This document shows positions 46,023 to 56,519 of a DNA stretch of 64,000 nucleotides, piece after piece. Made by a program: the position numbers and the translations under genes. Under the pieces are notes generated by a model. That model saw only the letters and a list, made by a program, of their open reading frames with translations. It was not told where the DNA came from and ran no database searches. The stretch spans positions 248,001-312,000 of the forward strand of contig NZ_FOUJ01000003.1 in assembly GCF_900114835.1 (NCBI RefSeq), given 5' to 3'. This DNA is from Methanolobus profundi. GTDB taxonomy: Archaea > Halobacteriota > Methanosarcinia > Methanosarcinales > Methanosarcinaceae. Positions within the stretch are counted from its first letter, which is position 1. Each line of letters starts with the position of its first letter.

Positions 46023-46100
46023 GTGTCACCCGTGGCACACACGCCTTAATCGTGTACCTAAGGGAACAGGTGAAAAAAGCCATGGGAGCCGCGAAGCGGC
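46023..46100. ncRNA. structured non-coding segment 3 of the island
   Basis: Three consecutive stems in a GC-rich patch: GTGTCA/TGGCAC (46023-28/46033-38, loop CCCG, one wobble), ACACG/CGTGT (46039-43/46051-55), and GCCGC-GAA-GCGGC (46088-46100). It sits in an otherwise AT-rich spacer about 120 bases before the large membrane gene, where it could form a leader. Confidence 0.35.
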
Positions 46101-46219
46101 GTAAACGCTGGGTAGGTTTAATTTTTTAATAGAAATACTGTTTTGTAAAAAAGATAGCTAGGGATTATTGGGAGAAAAAAAACACTGTTTTTACAGTACC
46201 ACAAATAAGCAATACTCCA

Positions 46220-47605
46220 GTGGAAATAATAGGTGATTTTAAGTATTATATAAATATATTACACTGTAATATGTACCGCAATTTTGTGAAGTATCTTGTC
46301 AAAAATCCCTTAATCGCGAACATATTTTTTTTAGCGAATCTACTGTTAATAGTTTGTTTAATATGGTTTATGTTTACTGAAAATCGATATTTATCTATAA
46401 TTTACATTTTAGTTGGTATGACTTTTATCTTGCTTCTTTGGAAATATCGAGACAAAAAATATTATCGTATGTTTCTCAGTGATAGAATCTCATTTTATAT
46501 CCTATTTATTGGCATCATCTTTCTATTTAGTATGTTTATTTTTGCCACTTTTGGGCATAATACTACTAATGAAGATAGTGCAAGATATGTGATAAGTGCT
46601 TTACTTCAAGGAGAAGCAGCCACTTTAGCCATTGTTTTATCATTGACACTGATTGCAATACAACAAATATCTTCTTCCTACTCTATTCGATTAATGGAAG
46701 TTTTTAAGAAATCTCCTGACTTTTGGATACTCTCTGTATTTTACATCGTTAGTATTTTTTATCAAACTTGGGTTCTTAAACAAATACAACCTTCTAGTGA
46801 ACTAAGTTTAGTTTCAATTATTTTTCCTAATATGGAATCACGGATTGTATTTTCAATTTCTTTAGGGATAGTTTCTTTCAGCTTATTGTTGCCTTATACA
46901 TGGAATACTATTGAATTGTTGAAACCATCAACTCCAATTAAAATACTGCTTGACAAAATAAGTTCAAATGATTTTCCTTCATCTACTGGAATTAATCCTT
47001 TCACAAGAAATTTAAAATCACTTGCACCATTTTTACCTATTTATGATATAATAATTGCTTCAATTAAAAATAATGACTATGCTACAGCTTCATTTGGAAT
47101 AAGCCAGCTTCAACTAAAAGTTGAAGAAATGTATTTTGATTTATTTGAAAAAAATCATATATTATATTCAGATAACTTCCATTTTCTACTTTCATACTAT
47201 GAACAAATAGAGAAGATTGGAATAATTGCAATAAATAATAATGAAAACGATGTCATTTTTGATTCAATTGAATCACTAACAACCACATATATTAGTTTTG
47301 TAGAAAAAGGATTTGCTATCTCTCATTTTAATCCAATGAAACAGATTATGAAAATTGGAGTTGCATGCTCAAACAAAAATTTAGAATATGAGGTAATCCA
47401 TTCAGTAGAATCTTTAGAAAAAATATTATCAACTTTAGCTGGTTCAAAAAGCAACAATTCGATGAAAGAAATTACTATTACTGTTGCTGCAATACAAATA
47501 ATTTATGAATCTTGCTTAGCCAATGGACAGTTTGCTCCATGTAGAAAAGTAGGTGACATTCTTAATAGCCACCTAAACTACAACTATGATTACATGTATA
47601 TTTGA
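46220..47605 (+). CDS. large membrane protein, DUF2254-like
   Basis: A 461-residue protein with six or seven helices in the N-terminal 230 residues and a C-terminal cytosolic, all-helical domain of about 220 residues resembling tetratricopeptide-type repeats. The segment ALLQGEAATLAIVLSLTLIAIQQISSSYS and the following helix pair recall DUF2254 membrane proteins, but this is a weak match. The GTG start is uncertain; an ATG at 46271 (MYRNFVKYLVKNP) is as good. Strongly AT-rich. Function unknown. Confidence 0.55.
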   Translation: MEIIGDFKYYINILHCNMYRNFVKYLVKNPLIANIFFLANLLLIVCLIWFMFTENRYLSIIYILVGMTFILLLWKYRDKKYYRMFLSDRISFYILFIGIIFLFSMFIFATFGHNTTNEDSARYVISALLQGEAATLAIVLSLTLIAIQQISSSYSIRLMEVFKKSPDFWILSVFYIVSIFYQTWVLKQIQPSSELSLVSIIFPNMESRIVFSISLGIVSFSLLLPYTWNTIELLKPSTPIKILLDKISSNDFPSSTGINPFTRNLKSLAPFLPIYDIIIASIKNNDYATASFGISQLQLKVEEMYFDLFEKNHILYSDNFHFLLSYYEQIEKIGIIAINNNENDVIFDSIESLTTTYISFVEKGFAISHFNPMKQIMKIGVACSNKNLEYEVIHSVESLEKILSTLAGSKSNNSMKEITITVAAIQIIYESCLANGQFAPCRKVGDILNSHLNYNYDYMYI

Positions 47606-47642
47606 AAAAAATTCTACATCCTAATTATTCACAATCTCCAAA

Positions 47643-48062
47643 TTAACTAATAACTCTGCTATACCTCATTGTGTTGTGATTAGATCTAACTACAATACCG
47701 CGAGAAATACCAAGTTCTTTGAACTCTTTTGATAATTGCTTTGCCTGCCTGTATGTATCGACAACAACAGGTTCAAGAGTAGATTTATGACGAGGCTTAA
47801 CAGGTTTTAGATTCTTTTTACGCTCTTTGTATGGTCGGATTACTCCAGAATCTACAAAGACCTGACCGAATATCTTTTTAAAGCCTATGTTGAAGGCTGA
47901 ATAGAAATAAATTAGAGGCTCTTTTGTATTTTCCCATAAGCGTTTAGTTTTGAAGAACACCTTTGTGCAGTGTTCTCTGGCTGTGTCGAGGATGCCTTCA
48001 GATTTCCAGTAATTGATATAACGCCAGAGGGAACGTTCAGGTGTCTCTGTTTGTTCCTGCAA
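47643..48062 (-). CDS. small basic protein, unknown
   Basis: A 139-residue strongly basic protein (SLWRYINYWKSEGILDTARE; RPYKERKKNLKPVKPRHKS; RGIVVRSNHNTMRYSRVIS). The charge suggests nucleic-acid binding, and it could be a fragment of a replication or mobilisation protein, but no motif proves it. It marks the right limit of the accessory island. Convergent with the large membrane gene. Confidence 0.45.
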   Translation of the reverse strand: MQEQTETPERSLWRYINYWKSEGILDTAREHCTKVFFKTKRLWENTKEPLIYFYSAFNIGFKKIFGQVFVDSGVIRPYKERKKNLKPVKPRHKSTLEPVVVDTYRQAKQLSKEFKELGISRGIVVRSNHNTMRYSRVIS

Positions 48063-48482
48063 GCAACTGCCATAACATCATGATACTATAGCATATTTTG
48101 CACAGACAACATCGTGAATTAAAGGCAATAGCAGCCATGAATTCACATACAATACATGAATAAAATTATATTTTGTATAAAATAGATGAAGAGAGTAGTA
48201 AGAAAAATAGACATCATGCGCCATCAAACAATAAGTAGATATATTATAAAAAAAGAACATTAAATTAGTTATCGTATTTCAGTGGGATGAATACGATTCA
48301 GTCTACATACAGACACCAAATGTTCAATAATTGAACAAATTGCAGATAATTGCAAACACACATACGTGTGACTGAAGCAGGGATAAAAGAAGCTTGCAAT
48401 TCACACCGATCCAGTGTCCTGGAAAGGTCACAACCTTGATATCCGCACATTATCGAACAAGCATACGGAAAGCAGGAAAAAC
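48063..48482. other. 420-base spacer, no gene seen
   Basis: AT-rich sequence before the giant kinase. No frame with convincing composition and no repeat of the tRNA-Thr 3' end were found. A frame continuous with the kinase opens at 48414 but lacks family similarity before 48483. Confidence 0.4.
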
Positions 48483-49340
48483 ATGGATAAAGATGGGGAA
48501 GGACGGACAGGCAGTAACCTGAAAAAAGCAGAAAATGAATTGCTAATGGAAGAGAGCAGATTAAAAAGCCTTGTAGAGATCCTTCAAACCAGACATAGTT
48601 CAATTCCTGAAGCACTTGATTTTGCACTTGAAAAAGCAATAGACTTCACTGGAAGTAAAGTAGGTTACATATTCCACTACAACGAAAAAACAAAGCAATT
48701 CACAATCAACTCATGGTCCAAAAAAGCAACAGAATATTGTAATATCTCTGTTGCAGAATCAGTTTACGACCTTGAGAATACAGGCGTCTGGGGAGAGCCT
48801 GTAAGGCAACGCAAAGCCATAATAGTAAATGATTTTAAAACCCGGGACCCCTTACTTAAAGGATATCCAGAGGGACACGTAGAACTTGAGCGTTTTTTAA
48901 GCATACCGATCATCAGGAAAGAAAAGATCGTTGCTGTAGTAGGGGTTGGCAATAAAGGATCAGATTATAACGAAAGCGATGCATTGCAGCTGACCCTTCT
49001 GATGGATTCTGTATGGAACGCTATTGGACTGATCGGCTCAGAAGAAGCTCTAAGAGAGAGTGAAAAGAAATACCGTGGTCTTTTTGAGAACAGTATGAGC
49101 GGCGTAGTGATAACTGAAATGCTCACGGATGAAAATGGATACCCTACGGACTATGTGTTTCTGGAAGTAAATGATGAATTTGAAGCTCTTACAGGGTTCA
49201 AAGAAGAAGATGTAATAGGAAAGCGTGTAACTGAAGTTTATCCCGGCATTGAAAAAAGAGAGAACACTATTCTTGACCTGCACCGGAATGTAGCACTTTC
49301 CGGGACCCCGTCAGTGTTGAAATATATTCAGAGGATCTAG
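48483..49340 (+). pseudogene. giant sensor kinase, N-terminal part (before frameshift)
   Basis: 285 residues: a short coiled start (LKKAENELLMEESRLKSLVE), a GAF_2-type domain (about residues 30-175, FTGSKVGYIFHYNEKTKQF; VNDFKTRDPLLKGYPEGH; FLSIPIIRKEKIVAVVGV) and the first three quarters of a PAS domain. The frame stops at 49338-49340 in the middle of PAS. From about 49305 the -1 frame continues the fold perfectly (VSVEIYSEDLGRYYNINVYR, then [19 protein letters not shown]) straight into the downstream kinase. One lost base near 49301-49312 (TCCGGGACCCC) explains it. The break is either real or a base-call error. Confidence 0.85.
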
Positions 49341-49423
49341 GGAGATACTACAATATCAATGTATACAGGATCGATACGAATATCGTTGCCGCCGTATTCC
49401 GGGATATAACAGAGCGTATCGAA

Positions 49424-52400
49424 ATGGAAAAAAAGCTCAGGGAAAGCGAGATACGGTTTAGGGAACTGGTGGAGAATGCTGAAGATGTATTATACCTTAT
49501 TGAATACATACCGGAAAAGAAAATTGTATACATCAGCCCTTCTATTGTTGATATTTCAGGCTACTCTGCTGAAGAATTCTATAAAGATCCAGAGCTAACA
49601 TCTAAGATCATACATCCTGATGACCGAAAACTAGCCCGGAAGATCATGGGAAGAAAAGATGAACGAACTACTATCTCCTATCGCATAATAAAGAAAAATG
49701 GAGAGATAACCTGGATAGAGCAGAGGAATCTACATTTTTACAATGAAAGAGGTGAGCTGGCAACGATTGAGGGAGTTGCCAGAAATATCACCGATTTCAA
49801 GGTCATGGAGCAAGACCTCAAGGAAAGCCAGGAAAAATATCAGATGCTCTCAGACCTGACATTCGAAGGGATCACTATCCATGATAATGGGATCATCCTT
49901 GAGGTCAATGAAGCTGTATGCCGTATGACAGGATACACAAAAGAGGATCTTCTGGGAAAGGATATTCTTGAGGTACTGGCACACCCTGATGATATTGATC
50001 ACATTCGTGAACAGATGAAAAAAGAAACTGCAAAACCCTATGAGATCCGGGTCATCAGGAAGGATGGAACAGTATTTCCTGCAGAGATCGAATCTCACAC
50101 CTTTACATATAAAGGTGGGAAGGTACGGGTAGCTGCAGCAAGAGATATAACGCAGCGTAAAAAAGCTGAAGAAAAATTACGTGAGAATGAAGCCCACCTG
50201 GAAGAGGTTGGAAGGATTGCTAAAATTGGTGGGTGGGAACTAGATCTGGCATCAGGTGAGGCCATACTAACTGAGGAGATCCATAATATCACTGATGATC
50301 ATGGAAAGGTCGATCTTCAGAAAGGCTTAGACCGCTATACATCCGGATCTAGAAAAATACTCGAACAAGCAATTGATAACACGGTCAGGAAACATGAACC
50401 TTTTGACCATGAACTGGAACTTATATCAGCAAAAGGCATCAAAAAGTGGGTCAGAGCAATTGGAAACCCGATAATTCAAGATAATAAGGTCACAAAGATA
50501 ACAGGTACACTTCAGGACATAACACAGCACAAAAAAGCTGAAGAAAAGCTTCAGAAGAATGAAGCTCTCCTGACTGAGGTCAGCAGGCTCGGCCAGATCG
50601 GTGGATGGGAACTTGATGTTGGCACCAATAAGGTCACATGGACAGATGAAGTTGCAAGGATCCAGGGAAAAGAAGATATCTCAGACCCGTCAGAAAGCCT
50701 GAAGCTTTTCCTCCCGGAATCAAAAGAGATGTTGCAAAATGCTCTCAAAGATGCTGTGGAAAAAGCTGAACCTTATGAACTTGAGCTGGAAATGATCACA
50801 GCAAAGGGAGAACATAAATGGGTCAAGGGAATTGGAAAACCTTTAATTGAAGATCATAAGGTTGTAAAATTAACAGGCACATTGCAGGATATCACTGAAC
50901 TTAAGAATGCTGAAGAAAAACTGCGGGAAAGTGAAAGTCGTGTCAGACGTAAGTTGAATGCCATTGTCGATCCAGAAGGAGATATCGGAGAACTGGAACT
51001 TGGCGACATTATTGACAAAGATGCACTGGAACCCCTTATGCATAATTTTTACCGGTTGACCAGCATCCCTGTTGGCATACTTGACCTTAAAGGTAATGTT
51101 CTGATCGCTACTGGCTGGCAGGACATATGTATGAACTTCCATCGGAAGAATACTGATAGCTGTAAACACTGCGTTGAAAGTGATCTGGAATTGAGCCGCG
51201 ATGTAGCACATGGCACATACAAGGCTTACAAATGCAAGAACAATATGTGGGACATGGTGACACCCATAGTAGTAGGTGGCATACATATGGGTAACCTCTA
51301 TCTAGGTCAGTTCTTCCTGGAAGACGAGGAGATACCATACGATACTTTCAGGACCCAGGCAAAAGAATATGGGTTCAATGAAAAGGAATATCTGGAAGCA
51401 CTTGAGAAAGCGCCACGCTGGAGTCAGGAAACTGTCAAAGAGACTATGGAATTCTATATGCGCCTGACCGATATTATGACATCACAGAGCTATAGTAATA
51501 TCAAACTTGCAAGGACGCTTAAGGAAAGGGATGAACTGTTAACCTCCCTACATGAAAGTGAGGCAAAGCTGAAGATGTTCATAGAGCATGCACCGGCTTC
51601 TCTGGCGATGTTCGACAGGGATATGAGATACATATCTGCAAGCCTCCGTTGGATTGATGATTTTTCCCTGGATGTTCAGGACATTATTGGCCGATCACAT
51701 TACGAAATATTCCCGGAGGTAGGTGATGAATGGAGATCGGTACATAAGCGGGCTATGAAAGGGGAGGTTGTTCGTAGTGAAGAAGACCGTTTCGAACGCA
51801 TGGACGGAACCATACAGTGGTTGCGCTGGGAAGTACGACCATGGAAAATGGCCAATGGCACCATTGGTGGTATCTTAATTTTCTCAGAAGATATCACAGA
51901 GCGTAAACTATCACAAGACAAACTTCGTGAGAGCGAGTTACTTCTTACCAAAGTGGGAGAGATCGCAAAGATAGGCGGATGGGAACTTGATACAATATCC
52001 GGCGAGATCACATGGACATCAGAAGTTGCAAGGATCCATGAACTGGACTCAGAAGAACCTGAAGAATTGGAGATAGGACTTGAACATTATCTTCCGGGCT
52101 CAAGGAAAATTGCTGAAAAGGTACTCAATGAGGCTATAGAAAAGGCCGAACCCTATGATGTTGAACTGGAATTCATAACATCCAGAGGCAATCATAAATG
52201 GGTAAGAACAAGTGGTATCCCGAAGGTCATTGACGGAAAGGTCGTGAAAATAACAGGCATACTGCAGGACATCACAGAGCGCAAGGCAATGGAACAGGAA
52301 CTTGCAGAGAGCAGGGGAAAATACCAGATGCTTGCCGATGCCACAGTTGAAGGCATAATATTCCACGAGAACGGCGTGATCCTCGATGCAAATGAAGCAG

Positions 52401-55400
52401 TGACCCGCGCTACAGGATACACGAAAGAGGAGATACTTGGAAAGAACATACTAAAAATGGTCATCCACCCTGATGACCAGAAAATTGTTCTCCGGCAGAT
52501 GCAAAATGAGCGTGCAAAACCCTATGAGGTCCGATGTATCAGAAAAGATGGATCTGTATTTCCTATAGAGATCGAGTCATATAACATAACATATAGAGGA
52601 AGGAAGATCCGTGTTGCAGCGATAAGGGATATCACAGAGCGTAAAGAAGCTGAAAAGGAACTAAAGGAAAGTGAAGAAAGATTCAAGGTCCTGCATAATG
52701 CTTCCTTTGGTGGTATCCTCATTCATGACAACACACAGATCATTGATTGTAATTACGGCCTGTCCGAGATAACCGGCTATTCATATGAAGAAATTATCGG
52801 AATGGAAGGTTCTTCGCTAATTGCAGAGGCTTATCGGGACATTGTAACTGAAAATATCCAAAATGGTTACGAAGAGCCATATGAAGTGATGGGACTCCGC
52901 AAAGACGGTAGCGAGTATTACCTACAGCTACATGCAAAGAGCATTCCCTATAAAGGAAAAAAGGTAAGGGTCGCGGAGTTCAGGGATATCACGGAGCAAA
53001 AGAGATCGGAAGAAAAACTGTTCGAGAACGAGGAAAAGCTGAGATTGTTCATTGAACACGCACCGGCAGCTTTGACAATGCTGGACCATGATATGCGACA
53101 TATAGCTGTGAGTCAGCGATGGCTTGACGACTTCTCCCTTGACATGAGCATCATAGGAATGAACCATTATGAGGCAATGCCATATGTAAAAGAAGAATGG
53201 AAAGATCTGCACCGCCGGGCCCTTGAAGGAGAAGTGTTCAGCAGTGATGAAGACTACCTGATGAAAGATGATGGCAGTGTACAATGGCTTCGCTGGGAAC
53301 TCCGCCCATGGAAAACGGTCGATGGTGGTATTGGTGGCCTTATAATCTTTGCAGAGGATATCACGAAACAGAAAGAAGCCCAGGAAAAACTACAGAAAAG
53401 TGAAGCCCTCCTCAATAAAATGGGAAATCTCGCGAAGATAGGAGGATGGGAACTTGACCTGGTATCCGGGAAACCTACATGGACAACTGAAGTTGCAAAG
53501 ATACATGAATTGGATGAGACCGAAACAGCAAATGTTGAGATGGGACTATCATATTATCCTTCGGGATCAAGGGAGATAATTGAAAAAGCTATAAATGATG
53601 CCATTGAAAAAGCCAAGCCGTATGAACTTGAGCTGGAATTCATTACGGCCAAAGGGAATCACAGGTGGGTCAGTACAAGCGGTTATCCAATAATCGTAGA
53701 TGGAAAGGTTGTAAAAATAACAGGCACACTACAGGACATTACAGAGAAAAAGAATGTAGAGAAAGCCCTTCTTGAAAAGACAGAGGAGCTTGAGCGGTAT
53801 TTCACATCAAGTCTGGACCTTCTGTGTATCACCAGTGCCGATGGCAAATTCATTCGTCTTAATCCTGAATGGGAGAATGTGCTCGGATATCCGATAAGCG
53901 AACTGGAAGGCCAGTATTTTATGGATCATGTTCATCCGGACGATAAAGGAGCTACATTCGAGAAACTCACGGACATGTCCAAAAAAAGGACCATCAGAAA
54001 CTATGTAAATAGATATCGTACAAAAGATGGATCATACAGATGGATCGAATGGCGTTCTGTACCTATAGGGGATCTTATCTACGCTGTGGCCAGGGATATT
54101 ACTGTACGAAAAGCAGCAGAAGAAAAACTGCGCGATTATGCTTATGAACTGGAAATAAAGAATAAGGAGCTTGATATAGCCCTTAACAGAGCAGAAGAGG
54201 CCACAAGAGCAAAAAGCGACTTCCTGGCAAATATGTCCCATGAGATACGCACTCCAATGAACGGTGTGATCGGAATGACCGAACTCCTCCTGACAACAGG
54301 ATTGACGGATGAGCAGGAACGCTATGCAGGCACTATCAGAAACAGTAGTTATTCATTGCTGGAAATTATCAACGACATACTTGATATTTCCAAGATAGAG
54401 GCAGGAAAGCTGGAACTTGATGAGATCGACATTGACCTGAATGATGTTCTGGACGATCTGTCATCCTTACTGTCTGTTAAGGCGTACGATAAGGATCTGG
54501 AACTTATATGTGCAGCTGACCCGGATGTTCCTGTAAATATCAGGGCCGATCCGATACGCCTGAAGCAGATCCTTATCAACCTTTCAGGGAACGCTATAAA
54601 GTTCACCAGGGAAGGAGAGGTCACAATAAACGTCAGGATGGAGTCAGAGACCGACAAAAAAGTGACATTGCTTTTTTCGGTCAAAGATACAGGCATTGGA
54701 ATACCCGAAAGTAAAAAGGATATTCTTTTCCAGAAATTCAATCAGGTAGACACTTCAACAACACGCCATTACGGAGGTACAGGACTTGGGCTGGCAATTT
54801 CCAAACAGCTTGTAGACCTGATGAATGGTGAGATCGGTTTTACCAGTGAAGAGGGAAAAGGATCGGAGTTCTGGTTCAGAGCTAGCTTTGAAAAACATTC
54901 CAGAGGGAAAAGCATAGACAAACACCATGCTAACCTGGAAGGCATACGTGTACTTGTAGTGGATGATAATGCAACGAACCGCGAGGTCATTGTTAGAATG
55001 CTCAGGTCATGGAAAATGATAGTTGAAGAAAAAGCAGATGGTTCATCTGCTATTCAGAGACTTTTCAAGGCACATGAAGATGGCAATCCTTTCCAGATAG
55101 CTCTGCTGGATATGCAAATGCCGGGAATGGATGGAATGTTGCTGGGACGTATCATAAGATCGGACCAGGATCTTAGAGGTATAGAACTGGTACTGTTGAG
55201 CTCTGCAGAGCATATGCCTGACAACTGGAAACAGAACAAAGCTAACTTTAAGGCATGCCTTGCTAAGCCGATCAAGAATTCAGAACTATTGGCAGAACTA
55301 ACCGCCATCGTATCCGGTGATGATAAAAATAACATAAAGGAAAGCATTGGGACTGCTTCAGTGTCCAGTGATCTGCATGGGAACAAAGCAAGAGTACTGC

Positions 55401-56137
55401 TTGTAGAGGACAACATTGTCAACCAGCATGTTGCACAGGGCATGCTACAGAAAATAGGGATAGTGGCAGATGTTGTGAACAACGGCCTGGAAGCAATAGA
55501 TGCCCTTGAAACAATAGACTATGATATTGTACTGATGGACATACAGATGCCCGAGATGGATGGCCTGGAAGCATGCCGCCACATACGCAACAGGCAATCA
55601 TCGGTGCATGATCATGCCATACCAATAATTGCGATGACGGCACATGCAATGAAAGGAGACATGGAAAAATGTCTGGAAGCGGGCATGAGCGACTACATAT
55701 CAAAACCAATATCCATTAACACACTTTCTGAAAAGCTGGTCAAATGGCTGAAACCTTCCGAAATGAAAGAACATCACCCAGACAATGAGCCGGACGAAAA
55801 TGATAAACACCTCATATTTGACAAGCAGTACTTTATGGGTAATATTATGCATGACACCAATATGGCCAGAAAGGTCATTGAGATCTTTAATAAAAATACA
55901 CCTGATCAAATAGAGGAACTTAAAAAAGCTATTATCAGAAAGGACAAAGAAGAGATCATCAAACATTCACACTCCCTTAAAGGATCATCTGCAAGCGTTG
56001 GAGGAATGGCACTAAGCAACATCGCCGCGGAAATAGAGAACGGGGCCATGACAGATGATATGGATAGCATCCAGGATATGGTGGAGAAACTGAATACTCA
56101 TTATGAATTATTAACAGAAGAACTTGCCAGGATATGA
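49424..56137 (+). CDS. giant hybrid PAS/PocR histidine kinase (after frameshift)
   Basis: 2237 residues in the second frame, about 2,550 if joined to 48483-49340. Order: four PAS domains (about 10-505), a PocR-type ligand domain (about 505-690, [20 protein letters not shown]), seven more PAS domains (about 705-1560), HisKA with [12 protein letters not shown] (His1606), and HATPase_c ([28 protein letters not shown]). Receiver 1 has [11 protein letters not shown] (Asp1896), receiver 2 [11 protein letters not shown] (Asp2039), and Hpt [11 protein letters not shown] (His2183). PAS modules opening IGGWELD and FIEHAPA recur, pointing to internal duplication. No transmembrane helix. PocR domains bind small ligands, perhaps hydrocarbon derivatives. 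An intact reading frame this long suggests a functional C-terminal part. Confidence 0.93.
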   Translation: MEKKLRESEIRFRELVENAEDVLYLIEYIPEKKIVYISPSIVDISGYSAEEFYKDPELTSKIIHPDDRKLARKIMGRKDERTTISYRIIKKNGEITWIEQRNLHFYNERGELATIEGVARNITDFKVMEQDLKESQEKYQMLSDLTFEGITIHDNGIILEVNEAVCRMTGYTKEDLLGKDILEVLAHPDDIDHIREQMKKETAKPYEIRVIRKDGTVFPAEIESHTFTYKGGKVRVAAARDITQRKKAEEKLRENEAHLEEVGRIAKIGGWELDLASGEAILTEEIHNITDDHGKVDLQKGLDRYTSGSRKILEQAIDNTVRKHEPFDHELELISAKGIKKWVRAIGNPIIQDNKVTKITGTLQDITQHKKAEEKLQKNEALLTEVSRLGQIGGWELDVGTNKVTWTDEVARIQGKEDISDPSESLKLFLPESKEMLQNALKDAVEKAEPYELELEMITAKGEHKWVKGIGKPLIEDHKVVKLTGTLQDITELKNAEEKLRESESRVRRKLNAIVDPEGDIGELELGDIIDKDALEPLMHNFYRLTSIPVGILDLKGNVLIATGWQDICMNFHRKNTDSCKHCVESDLELSRDVAHGTYKAYKCKNNMWDMVTPIVVGGIHMGNLYLGQFFLEDEEIPYDTFRTQAKEYGFNEKEYLEALEKAPRWSQETVKETMEFYMRLTDIMTSQSYSNIKLARTLKERDELLTSLHESEAKLKMFIEHAPASLAMFDRDMRYISASLRWIDDFSLDVQDIIGRSHYEIFPEVGDEWRSVHKRAMKGEVVRSEEDRFERMDGTIQWLRWEVRPWKMANGTIGGILIFSEDITERKLSQDKLRESELLLTKVGEIAKIGGWELDTISGEITWTSEVARIHELDSEEPEELEIGLEHYLPGSRKIAEKVLNEAIEKAEPYDVELEFITSRGNHKWVRTSGIPKVIDGKVVKITGILQDITERKAMEQELAESRGKYQMLADATVEGIIFHENGVILDANEAVTRATGYTKEEILGKNILKMVIHPDDQKIVLRQMQNERAKPYEVRCIRKDGSVFPIEIESYNITYRGRKIRVAAIRDITERKEAEKELKESEERFKVLHNASFGGILIHDNTQIIDCNYGLSEITGYSYEEIIGMEGSSLIAEAYRDIVTENIQNGYEEPYEVMGLRKDGSEYYLQLHAKSIPYKGKKVRVAEFRDITEQKRSEEKLFENEEKLRLFIEHAPAALTMLDHDMRHIAVSQRWLDDFSLDMSIIGMNHYEAMPYVKEEWKDLHRRALEGEVFSSDEDYLMKDDGSVQWLRWELRPWKTVDGGIGGLIIFAEDITKQKEAQEKLQKSEALLNKMGNLAKIGGWELDLVSGKPTWTTEVAKIHELDETETANVEMGLSYYPSGSREIIEKAINDAIEKAKPYELELEFITAKGNHRWVSTSGYPIIVDGKVVKITGTLQDITEKKNVEKALLEKTEELERYFTSSLDLLCITSADGKFIRLNPEWENVLGYPISELEGQYFMDHVHPDDKGATFEKLTDMSKKRTIRNYVNRYRTKDGSYRWIEWRSVPIGDLIYAVARDITVRKAAEEKLRDYAYELEIKNKELDIALNRAEEATRAKSDFLANMSHEIRTPMNGVIGMTELLLTTGLTDEQERYAGTIRNSSYSLLEIINDILDISKIEAGKLELDEIDIDLNDVLDDLSSLLSVKAYDKDLELICAADPDVPVNIRADPIRLKQILINLSGNAIKFTREGEVTINVRMESETDKKVTLLFSVKDTGIGIPESKKDILFQKFNQVDTSTTRHYGGTGLGLAISKQLVDLMNGEIGFTSEEGKGSEFWFRASFEKHSRGKSIDKHHANLEGIRVLVVDDNATNREVIVRMLRSWKMIVEEKADGSSAIQRLFKAHEDGNPFQIALLDMQMPGMDGMLLGRIIRSDQDLRGIELVLLSSAEHMPDNWKQNKANFKACLAKPIKNSELLAELTAIVSGDDKNNIKESIGTASVSSDLHGNKARVLLVEDNIVNQHVAQGMLQKIGIVADVVNNGLEAIDALETIDYDIVLMDIQMPEMDGLEACRHIRNRQSSVHDHAIPIIAMTAHAMKGDMEKCLEAGMSDYISKPISINTLSEKLVKWLKPSEMKEHHPDNEPDENDKHLIFDKQYFMGNIMHDTNMARKVIEIFNKNTPDQIEELKKAIIRKDKEEIIKHSHSLKGSSASVGGMALSNIAAEIENGAMTDDMDSIQDMVEKLNTHYELLTEELARI

Positions 56138-56519
56138 TCGACAGAAAGGCGATAATTAACGATCCTTAAGTTCGTCTTAAGCTATCGGGTTCTATTATAC
56201 CTACTGTTCATTCCCTTGATACGAAAGTAAATGGCAGTTGTCACCTACACAAAAAGCAGAGCATATGCCACTATCATCGGACATAATGAATGATTTTATA
56301 TAATAATACTAATAATAATATTTGCAAGCATATTTTATTAGAAGCAGATCAACCTCTGATAAAGCAGATCGTTCATGACACCCTACTTGAAAGAGGAAAA
56401 TCAGTATCTGTTGGAAATATGGATATTGGGATAGGAAATAATAGAAGTGGTCAATACACCCTGAAAAGGGTTACCAGAGCATTCTTAGCCTGTTGACCAT
56501 CTAACATGGCGGGAGTAAA
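56138..56519. other. 382-base spacer between kinases
   Basis: Holds a 68-codon frame at 56290-56496 without a good ribosome-binding site or recognisable product, so it is not called. GGCGGGAG lies just before the next kinase start. No repeats were seen. Confidence 0.35.

Noticed and set aside
42575-48482. Duplicated tRNA-Thr 3' end as attL/attR of the accessory island
   Set aside because: I searched by eye for the tRNA 3' sequence downstream and found no second copy, so integration at this tRNA is not demonstrated.
49295-49345. Programmed -1 frameshift in the giant kinase
   Set aside because: No X XXY YYZ heptamer or downstream pseudoknot is apparent at the junction; mutation or base-call error is simpler. 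Kept only as an alternative in the finding.
56290-56496. 68-codon frame between two hybrid kinases
   Set aside because: No ribosome-binding site, an Asn-rich start in AT-rich DNA and no family resemblance.
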